In this document: positions 7,997 through 16,770 of the stretch, piece by piece
Position numbering within the stretch: the stretch's first letter is position 1
Layout of the letters: each line of letters starts with the position of its first letter
From: an uncultured Paracoccaceae bacterium
GTDB lineage: Bacteria > Pseudomonadota > Alphaproteobacteria > Rhodobacterales > Rhodobacteraceae
Assembly: GCA_947489705.1 (NCBI GenBank)
Contig: CANLEQ010000008.1
Coordinates: forward strand, 1-64,000
Length of the DNA stretch: 64,000 nt
Reading direction: 5' to 3'
Translations under genes and position numbers: made by a program
Notes under the pieces: model-generated
What the model was told of the DNA's origin: nothing
Databases searched by the model: none
Seen by the model: the letters and a program-made list of their open reading frames with translations, nothing else

Positions 7997-9751
7997 TTAC
8001 CCGAGGCTCACGTTGTCGATGCCGACGAGGCGGTCGTAGAGGTAGTAGAGCACCAGAACCACGACGAGGAGGATCGTGCCGAGCGCCGCCGCCAACCCCC
8101 AGTTGAGCGATGTCGAGATGTGGTAGGCGATGCGGTTCGAGATGAACGTGCCCGTCGTGCCGCCGACCAGTTCGGGCGTGATGTAATAGCCGATCGACAG
8201 GATGAAGACGAGGATGCAGCCCGCGCCGATGCCGGGCACCGATTGCGGAAAATAGACCCGCCAGAATGCCGTCCAGTTCGTCGCGCCGAGCGACTTGGCG
8301 GCACGCACGTAATGCGGCGGGATCGTCTTCATCACCGAATAGAGCGGCAGGATCATGAAGGGCAGCAAAATATGCGTCATCGCGATGATCGTGCCCGTCT
8401 GGTTGTTGATGAGCGCCAGCCGGGCGGTATCGCTGATCACACCGAGCCAGACCAGGATGTCGTTGATCACGCCCTGCTGTTGCAGCAGGACCTTCCAGGC
8501 GCTCGTCCGGACCAGAAGCGACGTCCAGAACGGCAGCAGGACCAGAATCAGCAGCAGGTTCGACGTCCGCATCGGCAGGTTCGACAGCAGGAACGCGATC
8601 GGATAGCCGAGTGCGATGCAGCTGAACATGATCGCGAGCGACATGAACAGGGTGCGCTGGAACAGCATGAGATAAATCTGCTCTCCCTCGGGCTGGGCCT
8701 CGATCCCGTTGGCCGTCAGCCGAAGATCGGCGGCGGTCAGGAAATAGCCCGCCGTATAGGGGTCGGAGAAGGCCTCGATCGTGCCCCAGATCTGCGTGTC
8801 GGCCCAATCCTCGTCGATCTCCTCCAGAAAGAAGTCGCGGACCGACCGTTCCTCGAATTGAGGCACGGCCTCGCGCGCGGCGGCAATTAGCGCGGCCGCC
8901 TCGCCCTCGTAGCCCTCGCCGCGGCCCGCCGAGAGATCCTCGTAGAGCGCCTGATAGACGATGTTCCAGGGGTCTTCCTCGGCCGGGCTGTCCTCGTCCT
9001 CGGTCTGGATGACGCGCGCGAATTCGCTGTAGATCGAGGCGGTGCGCGGCAGGGCCTCGGAGGCGAGATCGCTGATCCGGAAGGCCGGCTCGGGCGTGTC
9101 GAAGTCGAGCGCCCGCGCCTCTTCGCGCGTCTCCGCGGCATCCTGGGCCGCTTCGGCCTCGGCCGCATCCCGAAGCCAGCCCTCGCGGTCCTCGATCCAG
9201 CGATCCGCCGCCATCAGGGTCATCCAGGTCGACGGCTCCTCCCAGGCCTCGTCGAGGGCGATGAACTGATCGGCATAGATCTCGCCGATATCGTCCACGT
9301 CGCGGCCGGTCTGGCGAAAAAGCGACGATATCCCCGTCATCTCGTAGTTGAGGCGGCTGCCGATCCGCGTGTGGTTGCGCAACTCGCTCGCGATCACGAG
9401 ATCGGCGCCCAGCGCGCGGAACACCTCCTCGTCCGGAAGATCCTCGCCGTTCCAGTTGTCGAGCGCCTGGACCGTGCGGGGGAGGTTCTCGCTGATGATG
9501 TCGTTCTCGACGGAGCGGAACAGCATGTCGGCGATGGGTGCCACGAAGGTCACGAGCACGAAGATCAGGAGCGGCGCGATCAGGGCCAGCGCCCGGAGCT
9601 TCTGCGCCCGCAGCGCGCGGTTCAGGCTGCGCTTGAGCGGCGTGCCGTCCGCCGCGACCATGGCCGCTTCTGCGCGGTCGGCGTCCCGCATGGCATTGTC
9701 GGGCGTCGCGCCGGTAAAGGCGTCCGGCGCGGTGGCGCTCGACCGTGCCAT
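7997..9751 (-). CDS. ABC transporter permease, PotB type, with a large periplasmic insertion
   Basis: The 584-aa permease is about twice the usual PotB length (roughly 280-300 aa). TM1 lies at about 53-75. A hydrophilic, acidic segment of some 290 residues (about 76-365) follows. The remaining TM helices come after it, starting near QRTLFMSLAIMFSCIALGYPIAFLL, with an EAA loop at KSLGATNWTAFWRVYFPQSVPG. By topology the insertion is periplasmic between TM1 and TM2, where PotB normally has a short loop. The 50-residue N-terminus before TM1 is cytoplasmic. It lies 3 bp after the DUF1330 gene. The permease core is certain; the role of the insertion is not known. Confidence 0.87.
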   Translation of the reverse strand: MARSSATAPDAFTGATPDNAMRDADRAEAAMVAADGTPLKRSLNRALRAQKLRALALIAPLLIFVLVTFVAPIADMLFRSVENDIISENLPRTVQALDNWNGEDLPDEEVFRALGADLVIASELRNHTRIGSRLNYEMTGISSLFRQTGRDVDDIGEIYADQFIALDEAWEEPSTWMTLMAADRWIEDREGWLRDAAEAEAAQDAAETREEARALDFDTPEPAFRISDLASEALPRTASIYSEFARVIQTEDEDSPAEEDPWNIVYQALYEDLSAGRGEGYEGEAAALIAAAREAVPQFEERSVRDFFLEEIDEDWADTQIWGTIEAFSDPYTAGYFLTAADLRLTANGIEAQPEGEQIYLMLFQRTLFMSLAIMFSCIALGYPIAFLLSNLPMRTSNLLLILVLLPFWTSLLVRTSAWKVLLQQQGVINDILVWLGVISDTARLALINNQTGTIIAMTHILLPFMILPLYSVMKTIPPHYVRAAKSLGATNWTAFWRVYFPQSVPGIGAGCILVFILSIGYYITPELVGGTTGTFISNRIAYHISTSLNWGLAAALGTILLVVVLVLYYLYDRLVGIDNVSLG

Positions 9752-9754
9752 GGC

Positions 9755-10042
9755 TCAGGTGCCCTCCACCAGGATCATGGTGCTTTCGGCACAGCGGCGA
9801 CGGATCTCGGCCACCTCCTGGTAGGCCGGATCGTTGTACGCGGCCTTCGCGGCTTCGAAACTGTCGAATTCGATGACGACGTGGCGACCCATATCCTCGC
9901 CTTCCGGCGTCTCGGACGCGCCGCCGCGTACGATGAACCGCGCGCCGTGCGCTTCGAGCACGGGCGTGTCGCGGCGAACGTATTCCGGGTAGCCCTCCGG
10001 ATCCGTCACCTTGATGTGACCGATGATATATCCCTTTGGCAT
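9755..10042 (-). CDS. DUF1330 domain protein inside the ABC operon
   Basis: This 95-aa protein reads MPKGYIIGHIKVTDPEGYPEY... and ends with AESTMILVEGT. It is a ferredoxin-like alpha/beta-barrel domain of the DUF1330 family, related to dimeric antibiotic-biosynthesis-monooxygenase folds. The start at 10042 follows AGGAGGGATCC. It lies between the binding-protein gene and the PotB-type permease, with only 3 bp to the latter, so it is part of the transcript. Its role in transport or metabolism of the substrate is unknown; a small cytoplasmic enzyme acting on the imported compound is one possibility. Confidence 0.8.
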   Translation of the reverse strand: MPKGYIIGHIKVTDPEGYPEYVRRDTPVLEAHGARFIVRGGASETPEGEDMGRHVVIEFDSFEAAKAAYNDPAYQEVAEIRRRCAESTMILVEGT

Positions 10043-10104
10043 GGATCCCTCCTGCACGATGAAAACCGGGTGATGTCGCGGGGCCGGGTGGCGCCCGGAA
10101 AGCG

Positions 10105-10126
10105 GGGGCGGGCCGAAACCCGCCCC
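10105..10126 (-). terminator. GC-rich stem-loop after the binding-protein gene (attenuator or mRNA stabiliser)
   Basis: GGGGCGGG (10105-10112) pairs with CCCGCCCC (10119-10126) around a 6-nt loop, 11 bp past the stop of the binding-protein gene. No T-run follows in the direction of transcription. It is therefore more likely a processing or stabilising hairpin or partial attenuator, which would keep binding-protein mRNA more abundant than the downstream permeases, than a full terminator. Confidence 0.5.
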
Positions 10127-10136
10127 GGCATGTCGC

Positions 10137-11285
10137 TTACTGAGCGAGCCAGGCCTGGAACTTGGCGTCCAGGTCGTCGCGGTAATCGGCCCACCACAGA
10201 TAGTTCTGCACGAAGGCGTTCGACGCGTTGTCGGGGTTGGTCGGCATGTGCGGCGCCATCTCGATGCCGAGTTCCGCATGCTGACCGACCAGCGGTGCCG
10301 ACGAATCGCGCGCAGGGCCATAGCTGATGTACTTGGCCTGATCGGCGAGACGCTGCGTGTCCGTCGCGAACCACAGGAAGTCCTTGACGCGGTTCAGATC
10401 CTCTTCCTCGAGACCCTCGGGAATGATCCAGCCGTCGAGGTCGTAGGATTGCGTGTCCCACATCATCTCGACCGGCTGGTCCTGCTCGGCGATCAGGCTG
10501 AAGAGACGGCCGTTATAGGTCGATCCGAACACCACTTCGCCATCGGCCAGAAGCTGCGGCGTGTCGGCACCCGAGGTCCACCAGACCGTCTGGTCCTTGA
10601 TCGTGTCGAGCTTGTCGAAGGCACGCTGCTGGCCTTCCTCGGTCTCGAGCACGTCATAGACGTCTTCCTGGGCCACGCCGTCGCAGATCAGCGCCCATTC
10701 CATGTTGTTGTGCGGGCGACGCTCGAGGCTGCGCTGACCGGGGAAGGTCTCCAGGTCGAACACGTCGCAGATCTCGGACGGCGTCTCGCCACCCCATTCC
10801 TCGACGTCGTTGCGATAGCCGAACGTGTAGGAATAGGCGATCTGCGGGATGAAGCAGTCGCTGACCAGCATGTCCTCGCCGAAATCCTCGGAGGCCGGCG
10901 TGCCGTCGGGTGCGGGGGCCGCGATCTCGTCGATATCGACCTCCATCGCCAGACCCTCGTCGCAGAGGCGCATCGCGTCGGCGGCGGTCACGTCGACCAG
11001 GTCCCAGCTGATGTTGTTGGCTTCGGCCTGCGCGCGCATGCCGGCCACCGCTTCGGCGGAGCTTTCGTCCCAGGTCACCGAGACGTCGGGATTGGCCTCG
11101 AGATAGGGCTCCACATAGGCCTTGAGCTGGCTGTCCTGATAGGCGCCGCCCCAGGAGACGATCGTCATCTCGTCGGCCATGGGTTCGCCCGCGACGGGGC
11201 TCTCGGGCATGTCGTCCTGCGCGAAGGCGCCGGTCGCCGCGACGGCGAATGCCGCCGAACTCATCATGATGGATCTAAGTTTCAC
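10137..11285 (-). CDS. Extracellular solute-binding protein, PotD-like
   Basis: The 382-aa periplasmic binding protein has a signal peptide (MKLRSIMMSSAAFAVAATGAFA, cleavage before QDD). The mature start ADEMTIVSWGGAYQDSQLKAY is typical of spermidine/putrescine-type binding proteins. The GTG at 11285 is used because AAGGAG lies 8 bp upstream and the signal peptide begins there. It follows the ATPase gene after an 80-bp gap and precedes a stem-loop, in line with higher expression than the other operon genes. It probably delivers a polyamine-like solute to the two permeases; specificity is inferred from family only. Confidence 0.88.
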   Translation of the reverse strand: MKLRSIMMSSAAFAVAATGAFAQDDMPESPVAGEPMADEMTIVSWGGAYQDSQLKAYVEPYLEANPDVSVTWDESSAEAVAGMRAQAEANNISWDLVDVTAADAMRLCDEGLAMEVDIDEIAAPAPDGTPASEDFGEDMLVSDCFIPQIAYSYTFGYRNDVEEWGGETPSEICDVFDLETFPGQRSLERRPHNNMEWALICDGVAQEDVYDVLETEEGQQRAFDKLDTIKDQTVWWTSGADTPQLLADGEVVFGSTYNGRLFSLIAEQDQPVEMMWDTQSYDLDGWIIPEGLEEEDLNRVKDFLWFATDTQRLADQAKYISYGPARDSSAPLVGQHAELGIEMAPHMPTNPDNASNAFVQNYLWWADYRDDLDAKFQAWLAQ

Positions 11286-11365
11286 GTTTGTTTCTCCTTG
11301 TAGGGTGCCCGTTATCTGTTGTCCCCCGTCCGCCGGGTACGGTCCGGGGGCTGTCAGTCGCGGTC

Positions 11366-12466
11366 TCAGGGGTCGAGCGCGCGACAATCCTGCGGAAGCC
11401 AGCCGATCTTGACCTTCTGGCCGGGCCTCAGCCGTGTCTGGTCGGCGCGGTTCCGCGTCTTGACGATGAAATCGTCCCGCCCGGCGATGCGCAGCCGCGT
11501 GCGGAAGACGTCGCCCATATAGATGAATTCGAGGACCTCCGCATCGAGCGTGAGCGAGCGTTCGTCCCAGTCGGGATCGAATTCCACCCGCTCGGGCCGG
11601 ATCGACACCAGCGTCTTGTCGCCCACCTTGCTCACGTTGACCGGAACCGCGTCGATCTGCTCGCCGCTCGCGTCGAGCCTGACGACGCAGCGCCCGTCCT
11701 CCAGCGCCACGACCTCGCCCTCGAGCGTGTTGTTCTCGCCGATGAACTGGGCGACGAAGCTGTTCTGCGGCTGCTCGTAGAGGGCGTCGGGTGTGGCGAG
11801 CTGCTGGATCCGGCCATCGTCGAAGACCGCCACGCGATCCGACATCGTCAGCGCCTCGGTCTGGTCGTGCGTGACGTAGACCACCGTGATCCCCAGATCG
11901 TGGGCCAGCCGCGTGATCTCGAACTGCAACGTCTCGCGGAGCTGCTTGTCGAGCGCGCCGAGAGGTTCGTCCATCAAGACGAGCTCGGGCTCGAAGACGA
12001 GGGCGCGGGCGAGGGCCACGCGCTGCTGCTGTCCGCCCGAGAGCTGCGCCGGCCGGCGGCCGCCGAAATCTCCCATCTGCACCATGTCGAGCGCGCGCCT
12101 GATCTTGGCCTCGCGCTCGGACTTGCCGATCTTCCGGACCTCGAGCGGGAAGGCCAGGTTCTCGGCCACCGACATGTGCGGAAAGAGGGCGTAGTTCTGG
12201 AACACCATGCCGATGCCGCGCTTGTGCGGGGGAATGTTGTTGATCTCGCGTCCGTCGAGCCGGATCTCGCCGTGGGTCGCCACCTCGAAACCCGCCAGCA
12301 TCATCAGGCACGTCGTCTTGCCCGACCCCGAGGGTCCGAGCATGGTCAGGAATTCGCCCCGTCCGATCGAGAGGTTCAAATCTTTGACGACGAGGGTTTC
12401 GCCGTCATAGCTCTTCTGGACGCGATCGAACTCCACGAACGCCTGTTGCGAATGGCCATCGGGCAC
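11366..12466 (-). CDS. ABC transporter ATP-binding protein, PotA type
   Basis: The 366-aa ATPase has Walker A GPSGSGKTT, signature LSGGQQQRVALARAL, Walker B LVLMDEPLGALD and the H-loop YVTHDQTEAL. A C-terminal TOBE-like domain (about 240-366) is present, as in PotA/MalK-type ATPases. The start is GTG 12466, placed 7 bp after AAGGGAG; an alternative TTG at 12469 is closer to the Shine-Dalgarno. This is the first gene of the minus-strand operon. It is divergent from gph across about 200 bp that should hold both promoters. Confidence 0.92.
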   Translation of the reverse strand: MPDGHSQQAFVEFDRVQKSYDGETLVVKDLNLSIGRGEFLTMLGPSGSGKTTCLMMLAGFEVATHGEIRLDGREINNIPPHKRGIGMVFQNYALFPHMSVAENLAFPLEVRKIGKSEREAKIRRALDMVQMGDFGGRRPAQLSGGQQQRVALARALVFEPELVLMDEPLGALDKQLRETLQFEITRLAHDLGITVVYVTHDQTEALTMSDRVAVFDDGRIQQLATPDALYEQPQNSFVAQFIGENNTLEGEVVALEDGRCVVRLDASGEQIDAVPVNVSKVGDKTLVSIRPERVEFDPDWDERSLTLDAEVLEFIYMGDVFRTRLRIAGRDDFIVKTRNRADQTRLRPGQKVKIGWLPQDCRALDP

Positions 12467-12615
12467 CAATCATCTCCCTTTGAATGATCGTCGTTGTCGC
12501 GATCTTGGCGCGAACTAAACTCAAGGCCTCGTTACATTGCAAGCGGCGAGCGGGTTTTTCGGCTTTTGCGGTTAATCTGAAGTCGATCGGCCGGCGCAAT
12601 GTGAAACTCAAGTCT

Positions 12616-12631
12616 ATTCGACTTCTCGAAT
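12616..12631. promoter_or_regulatory. Small inverted repeat in the potA-type/gph intergenic region
   Basis: ATTCGA-CTTC-TCGAAT is a perfect 6+6 bp inverted repeat between the divergent ABC-operon and gph starts. It is a possible operator for either side or a chance palindrome. No regulator gene lies next to it. Confidence 0.25.
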
Positions 12632-12674
12632 TGCGACAATCTCGGGCAGAATCGAAACCTACGGAGGCCAGGTG

Positions 12675-13328
12675 ATGGGCACGATCATATTCGACCTCGA
12701 CGGCACGCTGATCGACTCGGCGCCCGACATCCATGCCGTCCTGAACGCGGCCCTGGCCCCGCTCGGCGTCGCCGCGCTGTCGCTGGAACGGGTGCGCGCG
12801 TTCATCGGACGCGGCGCGCCGACGCTGGTTCGGCGGGCCTGCGACGCGCTGGACGTGCCGGAGGCGGAGCGTCAGGGTGTGCTGGACCGCTTCCTCGCGC
12901 GCTATGCGACCGCGGTGGACCTGACCCGGCCCTATCCGCATGCGATCGGCGCGCTCGACACGCTCCGTGCGGCGGGCCACAAGCTGGGCCTTTGCACCAA
13001 CAAGCCGATCGACGCGACGCGCTTCGTGCTCGATCATTTCGACCTGGCGGAGCGGATGGACGTGGTGATCGGCGGCGACAGCCTGCCGGTGCGCAAGCCC
13101 GATCCCGCCACGCTCCGGGCGGTGATGGACGGGATGAACACGCGCCGGTGCCTCTATGTCGGCGACAGCGAGACGGATTGCGAAACGGCGCGCGCCGCCG
13201 AGATGCCCTTCGCGCTCTTTACCGAAGGGTATCGCACCACCCCGACCGAGGATCTGACGCATCGCGCGGCCTTCGCCGATTGGTCGCGCTTCCCGGCGCT
13301 CGCTCAGGGCATCCTTGCCGAGAACTGA
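12675..13328 (+). CDS. gph: Phosphoglycolate phosphatase (HAD family)
   Basis: The 217-aa HAD hydrolase has motif I FDLDGTLIDSAPD at the N-terminus, with Asp nucleophile and general acid. Motif II is in LGLCTNKP, the motif III Lys in PVRKPDP, and motif IV in YVGDSETDCETA. It dephosphorylates 2-phosphoglycolate made by DNA repair or Rubisco oxygenation. The ATG at 12675 is preferred to GTG 12672 because GGAGG (12663-12667) is 7 bp upstream. The HAD fold is certain; the substrate follows from close resemblance to Gph. Confidence 0.87.
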   Translation: MGTIIFDLDGTLIDSAPDIHAVLNAALAPLGVAALSLERVRAFIGRGAPTLVRRACDALDVPEAERQGVLDRFLARYATAVDLTRPYPHAIGALDTLRAAGHKLGLCTNKPIDATRFVLDHFDLAERMDVVIGGDSLPVRKPDPATLRAVMDGMNTRRCLYVGDSETDCETARAAEMPFALFTEGYRTTPTEDLTHRAAFADWSRFPALAQGILAEN

Positions 13329-13368
13329 TCCTGTCGCATCTTTCGGGGAATGACCCGAGCGCAAGAGA

Positions 13369-13454
13369 TGGTGCGGTTGAGAAGACTCGAACTTCCACGG
13401 GTGTTACCCCACAGCGACCTCAACGCTGCGCGTCTACCATTCCGCCACAACCGC
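13369..13454 (-). tRNA. tRNA-Leu(GAG)
   Basis: On the minus strand a class II tRNA starts GCGGTTG (13448-13454). The anticodon stem-loop is CAGCGTTGAGGTCGCTG with anticodon GAG, followed by a long variable arm and GTTCGAGTC in the T arm. The acceptor strand CAACCGC, discriminator A and encoded CCA (13369-13371) complete it. Length is 86 nt with CCA. Confidence 0.96.
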
Positions 13455-13602
13455 ATCTCTCGGGCTCGGGTGGCGGGTATGTAACGAGTCGTGCAGCGCT
13501 TGTGAAGGGCATTTTCGCCTCTTTTTCGCGGCGGTGGCGCAGGGGCCCCCGGCACGGTAAGAAACCCCGCAAACCCGCATCCCCGGACCCGGAGGCGCCC
13601 TC

Positions 13603-14268
13603 ATGATCGAGTGGAAGATTTCGCCCGAACCCGTCGCCTACGACGACGCCCTCGCCGAAATGGAGGCGCGCGCCGCCGCGATCCGCGAGGGCCGCGCGCA
13701 GGAGATGATCTGGCTCCTCGAACATCCGCCGCTCTATACCGCCGGAACCTCGGCGCGGATCGAGGATCTGCGCGATCCGGACCGCTTTCCGGTCCATCAG
13801 GTCCGGCGCGGCGGACAATATACCTATCACGGGCCGGGCCAGAGGGTCGTCTACGTCATGCTCGACGTGGGCGGGCGCGGGCGCGACGTCCGCCGCTTCG
13901 TGGAACAGCTCGAAACCTGGGTGATCGCGACGCTGGCGGAATTCGGCATCACCGGCGAGTTGCGCGAGGGCCGTGTGGGCGTCTGGGTCACCCGCCCCGA
14001 CAAGCCGCGCAACGCGGCCGGTGCCGTGGCCGAGGACAAGATCGCGGCGATCGGCGTCAAGCTGCGCAAATGGGTGAGCTTTCACGGCCTCTCGCTCAAC
14101 GTCGAGCCGGACCTCGCGCATTTCGACGGCATCGTGCCCTGCGGCATCACCGATCACGGTGTCACCTCGCTCGTCGATCTGGGCCTTCCCGTCACGATGG
14201 CCGATGTCGACGTGGCGCTGCACCGCACCTTCGCGGACATCTTCGGCGAGGCGCCCGGGCCCCGCTGA
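13603..14268 (+). CDS. lipB: Octanoyl-[ACP]:protein N-octanoyltransferase
   Basis: It transfers octanoyl groups from acyl carrier protein to lipoyl domains, the first step of lipoate assembly on dehydrogenase complexes. The 221-aa product shows the family signature [13 protein letters not shown], the substrate Lys in [17 protein letters not shown], and the catalytic Cys in [12 protein letters not shown]. The start ATG at 13603 gives the usual N-terminal length. It is convergent with tadA, 3 bp apart. Confidence 0.96.
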   Translation: MIEWKISPEPVAYDDALAEMEARAAAIREGRAQEMIWLLEHPPLYTAGTSARIEDLRDPDRFPVHQVRRGGQYTYHGPGQRVVYVMLDVGGRGRDVRRFVEQLETWVIATLAEFGITGELREGRVGVWVTRPDKPRNAAGAVAEDKIAAIGVKLRKWVSFHGLSLNVEPDLAHFDGIVPCGITDHGVTSLVDLGLPVTMADVDVALHRTFADIFGEAPGPR

Positions 14269-14271
14269 CGC

Positions 14272-14727
14272 TCAGCGCCGCGCGCGAAAGAACGCGGTCA
14301 GCAGCGCCTCTGATTCCGATGCGGCCAGGCCCTCGTAGATCTCGGGTGTGTGATGTGCCTGTGGATGCGCAAACACCCGCGCCCCATGGGCCACCCCGCC
14401 GGATTTCGGATCCGCGGCGCCGTAATAGAGCCGGGCGATCCGTGCCGCGGCGATCACGCCGGCACAGGCCGCGCATGGCTCCAGCGTGACGTAGAGGTCG
14501 CACCCTACGAGCCGTGCGGAGCGCAGTCCCGCACAGGCCGCGCGGATCGCCTGTACCTCGGCATGGGCGGCCGGATCGTGCAATTCCCGCGTCCGGTTTC
14601 CCGCGGCGGCCAGGACCTGACCGTGCGGCCCGACCAGCACGGCGCCGACGGGCACCTCGCCCCGCGCCGCCGCCGCGCGCGCCTCGGCGAGCGCCAGGTC
14701 CATGAACGAGCGAAAGGGACTTTGCAT
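14272..14727 (-). CDS. tadA: tRNA-specific adenosine deaminase
   Basis: It deaminates A34 to inosine in tRNA-Arg(ACG). The 151-aa product has the zinc motif HAEVQAI, with His ligand and catalytic Glu, and PCAACAGVI with two Cys ligands, plus GAVLVGPHGQVLAAAGN before them. The length is typical. It is divergent from rluB with 28 bp between start codons, so the promoters overlap the coding starts. Confidence 0.95.
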   Translation of the reverse strand: MQSPFRSFMDLALAEARAAAARGEVPVGAVLVGPHGQVLAAAGNRTRELHDPAAHAEVQAIRAACAGLRSARLVGCDLYVTLEPCAACAGVIAAARIARLYYGAADPKSGGVAHGARVFAHPQAHHTPEIYEGLAASESEALLTAFFRARR

Positions 14728-14755
14728 GCGCCGGTGATCGCCCTATGCGGGGGAT

Positions 14756-15559
14756 ATGGCAAGCCCGACCACACCCGCCGGCGATCGCGTCGCCAAGGTC
14801 ATCGCCCGATCCGGGCGCGCCTCGCGTCGCGTGGCCGAAACGATGATCGGGGCAGGCCGGGTCCGCGTCAACGGCAGGATCATCGACAGCCCCGCGCTCA
14901 ACGTCACGGATGCCGACCGGATCGAGGTCGACGGCGTGGCCCTCGTCGCGCCCGAGCCGCCGCGGCTCTGGCTCTATCACAAGCCGGAGGGGCTGGTGAC
15001 GACGGAACGCGACGAAAAGGGCCGCCGCACCGTCTTCGACGCCCTGCCCGACGACATGCCCCGCGTGCTGAGCGTCGGAAGGCTCGACATCTCGTCCGAG
15101 GGGCTTTTGCTGCTGACCAATGACGGCGAGATCAAGCGCCGGCTGGAATTGCCGTCGACGGGGTGGCTCCGCAAGTACCGCGTTCGGGTCAAGGGAACGC
15201 CGAAGGACGAGGATTTCGCGCCGCTGCGCCGCGGTCTCACGCTCGACGGCGAGCGGTTCCAGCCCATGACGGTGACGCTCGACCGCCAGCAGGGTGCGAA
15301 TGCCTGGGTCAGCGTGGCCCTGCGCGAGGGCAAGAACCGCGAGATCCGCCGCGCGATGGAGACGCTGGACTTTCCCGTGAACCGCCTGATCCGGGTCTCT
15401 TACGGTCCGTTCCGCCTCGGCGATCTCAAGGCCGGCGCGGTGGAAGAGGTCAAGCCCCGCGTGCTGCGCGACCAGCTCGGCCTGACGAGCGAGGGAGAGG
15501 CCAAGCCGAAACCCAAGCGCAATCGGCGGCCGATGCGGGGCCGCGACACCGGCAGGTAG
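14756..15559 (+). CDS. rluB: 23S rRNA pseudouridine synthase, RluB type
   Basis: The 267-aa protein has an N-terminal S4 RNA-binding domain (about 10-60: RVAKVIARSGRASRRVAE...) and an RsuA/RluB/E/F catalytic domain. The catalytic Asp is in SVGRLDISSEGLLLLTNDG, and GKNREIRRAME is also typical. RluB modifies 23S rRNA U2605 in E. coli. The Lys/Arg-rich tail (PKPKRNRRPMRGRD) is common in this group. RluB rather than RsuA/RluE/RluF is inferred from the S4 domain and tail. Confidence 0.88.
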   Translation: MASPTTPAGDRVAKVIARSGRASRRVAETMIGAGRVRVNGRIIDSPALNVTDADRIEVDGVALVAPEPPRLWLYHKPEGLVTTERDEKGRRTVFDALPDDMPRVLSVGRLDISSEGLLLLTNDGEIKRRLELPSTGWLRKYRVRVKGTPKDEDFAPLRRGLTLDGERFQPMTVTLDRQQGANAWVSVALREGKNREIRRAMETLDFPVNRLIRVSYGPFRLGDLKAGAVEEVKPRVLRDQLGLTSEGEAKPKPKRNRRPMRGRDTGR

Positions 15560-15673
15560 CGGCCGGGTCGCCGCCGGGGCCTTAAAAATCCTTCCCGAGC
15601 GGCCTATCTCTTTCCGGGGACCGCCGCCCGGAACGCGGGCGCGGCGGACTGCAAGGAAGAAGGTTAAGGTTCG

Positions 15674-15877
15674 ATGTCGAGACTTGTTCTGGTGGCCGCC
15701 ATCCTGCTGGCGCTCTGGGCCGTGATCACCGGCGGGATCTCGGTTCTGCGCAGGCTTGCCGCGCGCACCGGCCCCGCCTTGCCGCATTCCGGATCCAAGG
15801 GAGCCATGATGCAGAAGACCTCGTTCATCATCCTCGTCGCGGTGATCTTCTATGTCTCGCTCTGGGGCGGGGCGTGA
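15674..15877 (+). CDS. Small two-TM membrane protein preceding the XpaC/TelA genes
   Basis: This 67-aa protein has one hydrophobic segment at about 4-24 (LVLVAAILLALWAVITGGISVL) and a second at about 48-65 (TSFIILVAVIFYVSLWGGA), joined by a short polar linker. AAGGAAGAAGG lies upstream of the ATG. Its stop is 16 bp before the ATG chosen for the XpaC-like gene, so it looks like the first gene of the operon 15674-18884. Function is unknown; a membrane partner of the XpaC/TelA-like proteins is inference. Confidence 0.65.
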   Translation: MSRLVLVAAILLALWAVITGGISVLRRLAARTGPALPHSGSKGAMMQKTSFIILVAVIFYVSLWGGA

Positions 15878-15893
15878 GCGGACGGCGCAACTG

Positions 15894-16760
15894 ATGTCCC
15901 GTCTCGATCGCGAACCCGAGGCCCGGACCCGCGCCGAGGCGTGGCACGGCCGGCGGCGCAGCCGCGCGGGGGCAAGGGTCAACGCGCTCTTTATCGCGCC
16001 GGTGCCGCTTCTTTTCCGGGCCTTCGGGTCCGAGCCGGTGGGCCTCTTCTTTAACCTGCTGGCCTTCGGCGCGCTGATGGCCGCGGCCTATTTCACGCGC
16101 GAAGGGTTGCGGGCCGAGGACGCCTATGACGCGCGGTCCGTCGCCCGCCGCCCCACCCTTCCGCGCAAGCTTTTCGGGGCTGCCCTGACCGGGGGCGGTC
16201 TCGCGCTTGCCGGGCTTGCCGGCGGCGATGTCGTGGCGTCGGTCGTCTTCGCAATCCTCGGGATCGGTCTGCATGTGATGGCCTTCGGAGCCGATCCGTT
16301 GCGCGACAAGGGCGGCCCGGGCCTCGACCGGTTTCAATCGGACCGCATCGCCCGCGCCGTGGACGAGGCCGAAGCCTATCTCGCGGAGATGCAGGGACTG
16401 ATCGCGCCGCTCGCGGATCGCGGCCTCACCGACCGGGTCGAGCGGTTTTCCACCACCGCCAGACGGCTCTTCCGCATCGTCGAGGCCGATCCGCGCGACC
16501 TCGCGGGCGCGCGGCGGTGGCTCGGCGTCTATCTTCTGGGCGCGCGCGACGCGACAGAGAAATTCGCGGCCCTCTATGCCCGCCGCCGCGACCGGGGCGT
16601 TCGGGCGGATTACGTGGCGTTGCTCGACGACCTCGAAACCGGATTCGCGCGCCGATCCGAGACGATGCTGCTGGACGATCGCTCGGACCTTGATATCGAG
16701 ATCGAAGTGTTGCGCGACCGTCTCGCGCGCGAAACGTTGCACCATCAGGACGAGAGCTAG
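15894..16760 (+). CDS. XpaC-like (5-bromo-4-chloroindolyl phosphate hydrolysis family) membrane protein
   Basis: The 288-aa protein has an N-terminal basic stretch and three or four hydrophobic segments within residues 30-130. A soluble helical C-terminal domain follows (LDRFQSDRIARAVDEAEAYLAEM ... VERFSTTARRLFRIVEADP). This architecture and the TelA-like gene directly downstream match the XpaC family, whose biochemical role is not settled. The ATG at 15894 is preferred because it follows the upstream stop. An in-frame ATG at 15852 would add 14 residues and overlap the upstream gene. Confidence 0.75.
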   Translation: MSRLDREPEARTRAEAWHGRRRSRAGARVNALFIAPVPLLFRAFGSEPVGLFFNLLAFGALMAAAYFTREGLRAEDAYDARSVARRPTLPRKLFGAALTGGGLALAGLAGGDVVASVVFAILGIGLHVMAFGADPLRDKGGPGLDRFQSDRIARAVDEAEAYLAEMQGLIAPLADRGLTDRVERFSTTARRLFRIVEADPRDLAGARRWLGVYLLGARDATEKFAALYARRRDRGVRADYVALLDDLETGFARRSETMLLDDRSDLDIEIEVLRDRLARETLHHQDES

Positions 16761-16770
16761 GAGAACCTTC

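Noticed and set aside
6135-8807. 890-codon minus-strand frame across the AEC gene and both permeases
   Set aside because: It is an out-of-frame shadow with low-complexity Arg/His/Asp content; the AEC gene on the plus strand and the two permeases in another minus frame have clear TM and family motifs.
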